NCBI RefSeq assembly: GCF_029873635.1
Contig: NC_080422.1
Span: 4,134,001-4,198,000 of the forward strand
Direction of reading: 5' to 3'
Length of the DNA: 64,000 nucleotides
Origin: Malania oleifera
Lineage: Eukaryota > Streptophyta > Magnoliopsida > Santalales > Ximeniaceae
The notes under the pieces were generated by a model, which worked only from the letters and a program-made list of their open reading frames with translations, was not told the origin of the DNA and searched no databases. Within the stretch, counting starts at the first letter, position 1. Every line of letters begins with the position of its first letter. Shown piece after piece: positions 57,952 to 64,000 of the stretch. Position numbers and translations under genes: made by a program.

Positions 57952-60290
57952 CCCTTATATTATTAGATATCTTGAACCTTTAACAGGTGATTTGTTTAAA
58001 GCACGACTTCAAAGTTGTCATTTTGATGAAGTTGTATTTCCTACATTAGGGGGAGCTAAATCAGTGTCTGAAGCACAACATGAAATCACATGGAATGCCA
58101 TGATTTTATCTCATTTAGATTCTCGCACAAATCAAAGTGAACTTGAAGTTTAGAAGATTATCTATTTGCAAGGGATTGCAAATCAATTACTAGATTCTTT
58201 TGCAGATACCATGGCCTTACTAAAATCTCATACACCTACTACAAATATTCCAGCACGTATTGATGTCCTTGAAGGATAATAGCTGGCTAATGAATCCAAA
58301 CCACAAGTTAAGCGTGGAAGGCCTTTTGGTGCAAAAGATAAAGCTCTCATAAGGAGAAGATTGAAATCTGTAAACACTCCAGAAGAGGTTATAGAGGTGG
58401 ATAATCCATTTGACATTCACAAACCCATTTCTCCTAAAAATGAAATCCCTATTATAAAACTTCTTAAAGAGGAACCTCCTGAAGAGGAATCTCTTGAAGA
58501 GAAAACTCTTGAAGAGACATCCCTTGAAAAGGGACAGGTATTTGGAAATAATAATGAGATCTCAATTCATTAGACATGAGAAATGTAGGATAAAAATAAA
58601 ATTGCTATCAACAACACATTTGCATATGTAGTAACTACTGACATTATCAGAAGTAATGAGGATCTTGAACCTAAATCTGTTAATGAATGTCAATATAGAA
58701 TTGATTAGCCAACATGGAAAGAGGCTATCACATTAAAATTAAATTCTTTATCAAAAAGAGAAGTTTTTGGACCTATAGTCTAGACACCAGAGGATGTCCA
58801 ACCCGTTGGATACAAATGGGTATTTGTGCGCAAGTGAAATGAAAATAATGAAATTACTCGATATAAAGCAAGGCTTGTGACACAAGGTTTCTCGTAGAAA
58901 CACAGAATTGATTATGAGGAGACATATTCTCCTGTAATTGATGGAATCACATTCAGATTCTTAATTGGGCTAGTAGTTACTGAACGACTGAGCATGTGTC
59001 TTATGGACGTAGTAATAACATACCAATATGGATCGTTGGATAATGAAATTTATATAAAAATCCTTGAAGGATTTAAATTGCCTAAAGAAAAACCCAAAAA
59101 ATTATATTCAATTAAATTCCAACATTTTTTATATGGACTAAAACAATCTGAACGCATGTGGTACATTCTATTAAGTGAGTGAAAGAAGATTTTATAAATG
59201 ATCCAATTTGTCCATGCGTTTTTATTAAAAGATCAAAATCCAGATTTTCTATAATTGCTATTTATGTTGATGATTTGAATTTAGTTGGGATTCCTGAAGA
59301 GCTCACTAAAGCTGCTAATTATTTAATGGCTGAATTTGAAATGAAAGATTTAGGAAAGACAAAATATTGTCTTGACCTACAGATTGAACATGTAAATGAC
59401 GAAATTTTTGTTCATCAATATAAATATACCAAGAAGGTATTAAGACAATTATATATGCACAAAGTTCATCCTTTGGGATCTCCAATGATGGTGTGATCAC
59501 TTGATGTTAAAAAGGATTCATTTCGACCTCATGATAAGGGAGAGGGATTACTTGGTCCTGAAGTACCATATTTAAGTGTTATCGGCTCTCTAATGTATCT
59601 GGCCAATTGTACAAGACCTGTCATTGCATTTGCTATAAATCTACTGGTAAGATACAACTCTGCTCCTATTCGGCGGCACTGGAATGTAATTAAGCACATT
59701 CTGCGCTATTTGAGAGTACATCTGATTTGGGTATATTCTACTCATTTGATTTCAAATCTCAATTAGTAGGATATGCAGATGCTGGATATCTATCTAATCC
59801 TCACAATACTAAATCTCAAATTAGATATGCATTTTTTTTATGAAAAAACTATTATATTGTGGAAATCAGCAAAATAGACGATTACAACAATATCTTCCAA
59901 TTATTTTGAAATACTAACTATCCATGAAACTAGTAGAGAATATGTGTGGCTTAGATCGATGATTTCTCATATCTAAGCAAATTGTGGTTCTCAATCAATT
60001 AAGAATATTCAAACAATTTTATATAAAAATAATGCTGCATGTATAGCTCGACTAAAAGAAGGATATATAAAGAGTGATAGAACAAATTATTTCTCTTTAA
60101 AATTCTTCTATATGCATGAATTCCAAAAAAAATGGTGACATAAATGTTCAGCAGATCCGATCAAGTAATAATCTTGTAAATTTGTTCACCAAAGATTTGC
60201 TTACTACAATATTCAAGAAATTGATTCATCTCATCGAAATGAGACACCTTAAAGATCTTAACAGAATGAGCTAATATATGGGTGACATCC
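57952..60290 (+). pseudogene. Copia C reverse transcriptase and RNase H
   Basis: It begins YIIRYLEPLTGDLFKARL and continues with a long Glu-rich linker (58361-58573) encoding PEEESLEEKTLEETSLEK. RT: WKEAITLKLNSL, VGYKWVFVRK, YKARLVTQGFS, then DYEETYSPV. The catalytic YVDD is intact (59263-59274). LGKTKYCLDLQIEH and YLSVIGSLMYLANCTRPVI follow. RNase H (59640-60170) is fragmentary. At least ten stops or shifts make it inactive. Confidence 0.85.
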
Positions 60291-60299
60291 TAGGGGAAT

Positions 60300-60725
60300 T
60301 GTTATGAAATATATGTAGATGTCTCTAATGTCAACTATGAACCTACCCTATATATCTACACTATTTCATGTCCCATGGTGAACCTGCCCCATATATTTGT
60401 ACTTATAAAGTGTATGTTACCCCATCTTCCACCTCTTTGATTTTTCCCATAATAAATGTTTAACTATCTATATTGCTCTATTAAAAGGCACCTTCCCCTT
60501 CTTATGTGGGACACATTTGATGTTTTCATATATGTAGACATATAGTGAGAATAAGAGAAGAGAAGTCATAAAGTGAAGAAGGGATAAAGAGGAGATAGAT
60601 ATATCTTGTATAAGGCCGATTTCATATTCTATTGTAATTTTTTTCGTAATAGTAAAGTTTTAATCTTATCCGCCCGTAAAATAGAATAGTCAGATGTCTT
60701 ATTTGTTTTCTGCATTTTTATAACA
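60300..60725 (+). repeat. Copia C 3' LTR
   Basis: 426 bp. It is collinear with 35072-35512, preceded by a short purine run (TAGGGGAA at 60291-60298). It contains a TATTAAAAGGC TATA-like stretch near 60478-60490 and ends 181 bp before the RPS6 start codon, in the same orientation. Confidence 0.88.
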
Positions 60726-60906
60726 GTAAATATGATTTTTGATCCGAAGCTTCGGTATTATTCGTGTTTTTCTACTTCTCTAGTTTTTTAACGCAGTTCG
60801 TTCTAACCTACGCCGCGGGGCGCAAAACGCCACTCCTTATCTTCATCCGGCCACGACCCTTCATGTGTGAAGCCGCGAGCTCTCTGCTCGACACAGGAGC
60901 TCAGCA
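60726..60906 (+). promoter_or_regulatory. Remaining upstream region of RPS6
   Basis: 181 bp separate the Copia C LTR from the ATG. The sequence opens with the GTAAA target duplication and becomes GC-rich near the start. It includes a perfect inverted repeat CCGAAGCTTCGG (60745-60756). I see no TATA box between the LTR and the ATG, so the native promoter is either TATA-less and within this stretch or was displaced about 25.6 kb upstream. Confidence 0.5.
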
Positions 60907-61320
60907 ATGGCGTCTCCCTCCATCTCATCAGCACTCACCTCTTCTTCTTCTCCTCCTCCTCCTTCTTCTTCGTTGTTTTCCCCCAAATTCATTGCCCACT
61001 TCTCATCTCCGCCGTTCATTTCCTTCTACCCCAGAAAAGCCAGTACTCTGAACCAACGGAGCAGAAGCCCTGGCTTGTTCGCTAGAGCACAAACAATGGA
61101 TCTTTCAAGTCCGTTCTTCGAGGGCGGCGGGTTCGGGGGCGACCGCGAAAGCGACGGCGACGGCGGCCTGCCGTCTCCCCCCGGGTCAGTGCTGTCGGCG
61201 ATAGAGGAGAAGGAGGAGCCCCAGTGCCCTCCGGGGCTCCGCCAGTACGAGACAATGGTGGTTCTCAGGCCGGACATGTCGGAAGACGAGCGTCTCGCTG
61301 TCACCCAGAAATACGAAGAG
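60907..61320 (+). CDS. RPS6: Plastid 30S ribosomal protein bS6 (nuclear-encoded), exon 1
   Basis: The gene encodes chloroplast ribosomal protein bS6, which is imported into plastids and joins the 30S subunit. The ATG at 60907 sits in a good plant context (AGCAATGGC). Residues 1 to about 65 are Ser/Pro-rich with few acidic residues, a typical chloroplast transit peptide. From about residue 111 the bS6 fold begins: LRQYETMVVLRPDMSEDERL, the first strand and helix. The exon ends after KYEE at a GT donor (61321), phase 0, giving 138 codons. The remaining about 70-80 residues of bS6 are not seen before 64000, so intron 1 exceeds 2.6 kb. Exon 1 is markedly more GC-rich than its surroundings. No damage is visible. 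Confidence 0.88.
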
Positions 61321-61900
61321 GTACTGATTAATTTATGTGCTGTTTGGTTAAATTTCTCTGTAACTTGGAATTTTAGGGTTTTCAGGAAATAGTGTTTTTT
61401 TTCATGTTTCTTGGACATGGGCAACCCTGCATTAGGCTTATGTAATTTGACAGACTTCAGCTTAGTAAATTTGTAGTGAGAAACTTCGCGGGGTATAGTC
61501 AAACGAATCAAAATTTCGCTTATTCTTTATCAAGGGGCTTTCCCCCTTCTATTATTCTATCAAAAAGAATAAAAACTCCTGATTCTACAACCACCACCAC
61601 CACCACCACTAAGCCCTTAAGCCCCATTAGGTCGGGTGAACATCACGAACCAAACTTGTTCAGGGTATTATTCTTTCCTATGACTGCTTATCTTGCGTTC
61701 ATGGGATGGTTGCCGTCATTTAAATAATAGTATAGGTTTTATGCTTTGACTATGTGTAAGTCTTAGTGTAGAGTAGGGGTGTGATTCCTCCTACATTTTG
61801 ATGTTTTCAAGTGTCAAAGCTAAAATAACATATAAAGTTCTATAGGGGATGGTGAGTGTTCTCTAGTCTTGTAAAAATCACTGGCATTTGTTAAATATGT

Positions 61901-62327
61901 TGTTAGGAATATACGAACAAATTCCCGAAACCTGTGAGAAACAAATAGAGAAAGAATAACGCCAAAGAAAAAATTCAATCACACGCATAAGACAATATTT
62001 ACGTGGTTCGGCAATTTTGCCTACGTTCACGGAGTTGCAGGGATTTCAATATTATTAGGAAGAAAGCACAGAGAGTGCGGCGATACAATTCTCTCACTCT
62101 CGCTCTCACTCGCGGATACAACCACTAAAGCCCTAATCACCCGAAAGCACCCTTTTTATATGTTGCACCTAGGGTTCCGTTCCGAATGGGCTCCAAAAAT
62201 TTTCCCCGGGGGCGTTGCCCCCGGTCTTCGCTCCATAGACTAAGCCTTAGGATAAAAATCTCTAATTAAACAGAGGTCGGGTCGTCATTCAAATTAAGAC
62301 ACAACTAGGCTCCACAAAAGCCCAACA
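61901..62327 (-). mobile_element. Small solo LTR (Copia type), TSD TATGT
   Basis: TGTTAGGAATAT to AAGCCCAACA, 427 bp, flanked by exact TATGT (61896-61900, 62328-62332). A minus-strand TATA (CATATAAAAAGGG, about 62151-62163) gives its orientation. It contains the GTGGTTCGGC-TTTTGCCTACGT block shared with other Copia LTRs here, and a GC hairpin CCGGGGGC-GTT-GCCCCCGG (62204-62222). Confidence 0.85.
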
Positions 62328-62559
62328 TATGTTTAGTCTACTTGTCTCCCTCGCTAAACGCAAGTTACTTACAGAGGTGTTCTTAATGAATCACATTGCT
62401 TTAATGTTTATCGCTTGCTTTTCATTTGCTTTTATGAATTGCTTATTGCATTTGCTTACTTTTCATTCAGATGCTATGAATTTGTTCTTATGGTAAACTA
62501 CAGTAGTCTTTGGCTAATTAGTTAGAAAAAATGCTTTAACTAATGCCACACGACTTGTC

Positions 62560-63930
62560 ACAAGGTGTGAAGTGTTTGGCCTATGATAGTGAGCTATAAA
62601 TTGTCCTCTTTCATCATCCCATACAATCTATGGCAATCCTCTAATGAACAGTGGAATCCGTAGTCAGTATCATAATCCAAGTTATTCTAGGTCTAGCCTT
62701 ACTCCTACTAACATTAACTAGCTCACTCCTCCTTGTTTGTGCGTGCTATGTAGCGTGCATTGCAAGATCCCAAACCATATTAACCACCTTCCCCTCATCT
62801 TTTACAAGAACATGACATTCAAAAATGTTTTTATTCCTTAATTTATCTTCTGCAGTTTTACTGCTCATTCACCTTAACATTCTCATTTTGTTAACTTTTA
62901 CTTTTTGTGCATATTGTTTCTTAGGTGCCTAACATTTTAATTCATATATCATGGCTTGTCTTGTATTATAGTAATTTATATAACTTTTAATATTAAGGGT
63001 AAATTCTACATCCACACAATATGCCAAGAATTTCTCCATTTTATCCAATCTACTAACTCTATGGATTACATTTCTCCTTCTCGTATGATAGTTTCAAAGT
63101 GTCGAAATTTAATGGTGCTATTAGATTTTTTTAGTAGTTTAATATTTTCTATAATTATTTTTCCTAAAATGACTAAAATTACATTTTGTATATTCTATTT
63201 TATTTTTACTTGGCTCAAAACCTCTAGATCCTAAAGTTTGTCTCTATAATTCTAAGTTGGATTTTACTTCAACTTTAGTTTTGTCAATCATGACAATATC
63301 ATCTACAAACCTCATTTTGGATGTTTTTAGTGAGTTCATCCATCCCTAATGCAAGAAGGTAAGGACTCATGGTCGACTCTTGATGTATACCTCTTACAAT
63401 TAGAAATACCCTAGACTCTTCTCATGTAGTTCTAAAACTAGTTATTACTATATTGTACATATCCTTAATGACACCTATAATACTTACTACATACTTCCCC
63501 CCCCCCCCCCCTCCTTTTTTCTCCTAGAATGCACCGTAGAACTTCCCTAGGTACTCTATCATAGGATTTGTTAATAAAAACAAAACCATGTACAAGTTGT
63601 CTTCTTTTTCCTAAACATTTTTTCATTGATCTTTGGATATATAGACTTTTGCAGTTAATCTTACTAGGCATAAAATCAAATTGATTTTTCAAAAACTTGT
63701 TCTAGTTTTGTTAAATTATTCTTTCCCAAAGTTTCATTTTGTAACTCATGAGTTTAATTCTGCATTAGTTATTACAATTTGGAATATTACCTTTATTTTT
63801 ATATATTGGTATTAAGGTTTTTTTCCTCCATTTATTGGACATTTTTTTAGTTCTTATAATTGTAAAAAATTATTTAATCATATAACTAAATTATCACCTA
63901 GGCATTTCCAAAAATTTTAATTGGGTATAT
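62560..63930 (-). mobile_element. RTE-type LINE remnant
   Basis: The minus strand at 63692-63465 translates to NQFDFMPSK and SYDRVPREVLRCIL, RT motifs of plant RTE LINEs. Further on, the complement of 63380-63300 recalls the SPYL-...-MDELTK region with stops. Near 62890-62750 the complement gives MRMLR-MSSKTAEDKLRNK, the C-terminal domain. It is heavily decayed; the end points are approximate. A C-run (63497-63512) lies inside the RT part. Confidence 0.65.
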
Positions 63931-63977
63931 TAGCTAGTCCCGTAGCTTCTCAAATTTTCATCTTCTATAATGCAAGT

Positions 63978-64000
63978 TATTATTATTATTATTATTATTA
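63978..64000. repeat. (ATT)n microsatellite at window end
   Basis: About seven TTA/ATT units running off the end of the window. Confidence 0.85.

Larger units (their letters stand above)
35072..60725 (+). mobile_element. Ty1/Copia retrotransposon C (25.7 kb with nested insertions), TSD GTAAT/GTAAA
   Basis: The LTRs at 35072-35512 and 60300-60725 share sequence throughout (TGTTATGAAATATA...TTTTTATAACA). Flanks are GTAAT (35067-35071) and GTAAA (60726-60730), a 5-bp duplication with one change. The element's own parts are 35072-35925, 38179-40451, 53916-54229 and 57952-60725 (about 6.2 kb). Three insertions, each flanked by its own 5-bp duplication, split the leader, the integrase and the integrase-RT junction. 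Frames are interrupted by stops. Confidence 0.9.
61321..64000 (+). other. RPS6: RPS6 intron 1 (partial)
   Basis: Non-coding sequence from the GT donor to the window end. It holds a (CCA)n run (about 61591-61610), a solo LTR and a LINE remnant. No acceptor followed by bS6 sequence (GGG-Y-EVFNRG type) was found. Confidence 0.6.

Noticed and set aside
61026..61511. 161-codon minus-strand frame opposite RPS6
   Set aside because: A shadow of the GC-rich RPS6 exon 1 coding frame.

Overview
The window is nuclear DNA of a flowering plant, probably a eudicot. It has two intron-containing plant genes read on the plus strand, separated by about 53 kb of nested LTR retrotransposons. I cannot name the species from the sequence.

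Layout. Positions 1-5791 hold the 3' part (last five exons) of RPN12, the PSMD8-type subunit of the 26S proteasome lid. Its introns carry a SINE, a MITE, an inverted repeat and an RTE LINE fragment. Positions 5792-7442 are AT-rich intergenic DNA with one probable MITE. Positions 7443-9929 are a truncated Ty3/Gypsy element. Positions 9992-34991 are one Ty1/Copia element (Copia A, plus strand, TSD ATATG). It is interrupted in pol by a Sirevirus-like Copia (Copia B, minus strand) plus a cluster of Gypsy LTRs, and in its 3' LTR by a 9.3 kb Gypsy element (Gypsy 1, TSD ATTAG). Positions 35072-60725 are a second Copia element (Copia C, plus strand, TSD GTAAT/GTAAA). It was split by a solo Gypsy LTR in its leader (TSD TTCTC), by a Gypsy LTR in its integrase (TSD CCATT/CCGTT) that itself contains Gypsy 2 (TSD TGAAT) and a Sirevirus-type solo LTR, and by a deleted third Gypsy type (TSD GATTC). 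From 60726 the host sequence resumes: 181 bp of upstream sequence and exon 1 of the nuclear gene for plastid ribosomal protein bS6 (RPS6). Its long first intron contains a solo LTR (TSD TATGT) and an RTE LINE remnant and runs past the window end.

No retroelement here looks autonomous. All reading frames carry stops, frameshifts, deletions or lost catalytic residues. With the insertions removed, RPN12 and RPS6 would lie roughly 2 kb apart.

The most interesting signals are in the LTR and leader RNA. (1) All the TGTAACGACC-type Gypsy LTRs share a structured block with a UNCG-type tetraloop hairpin, and its enclosing stem changes sequence with compensatory pairing between families. (2) The Copia C leader holds a series of mini-hairpins with a near-constant CTGAA/CTAAA loop and changing but complementary stems, and a related series recurs in its pol region. 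(3) Several unrelated LTR families carry arrays of TCGA-centred palindromes just upstream of the TATA box.
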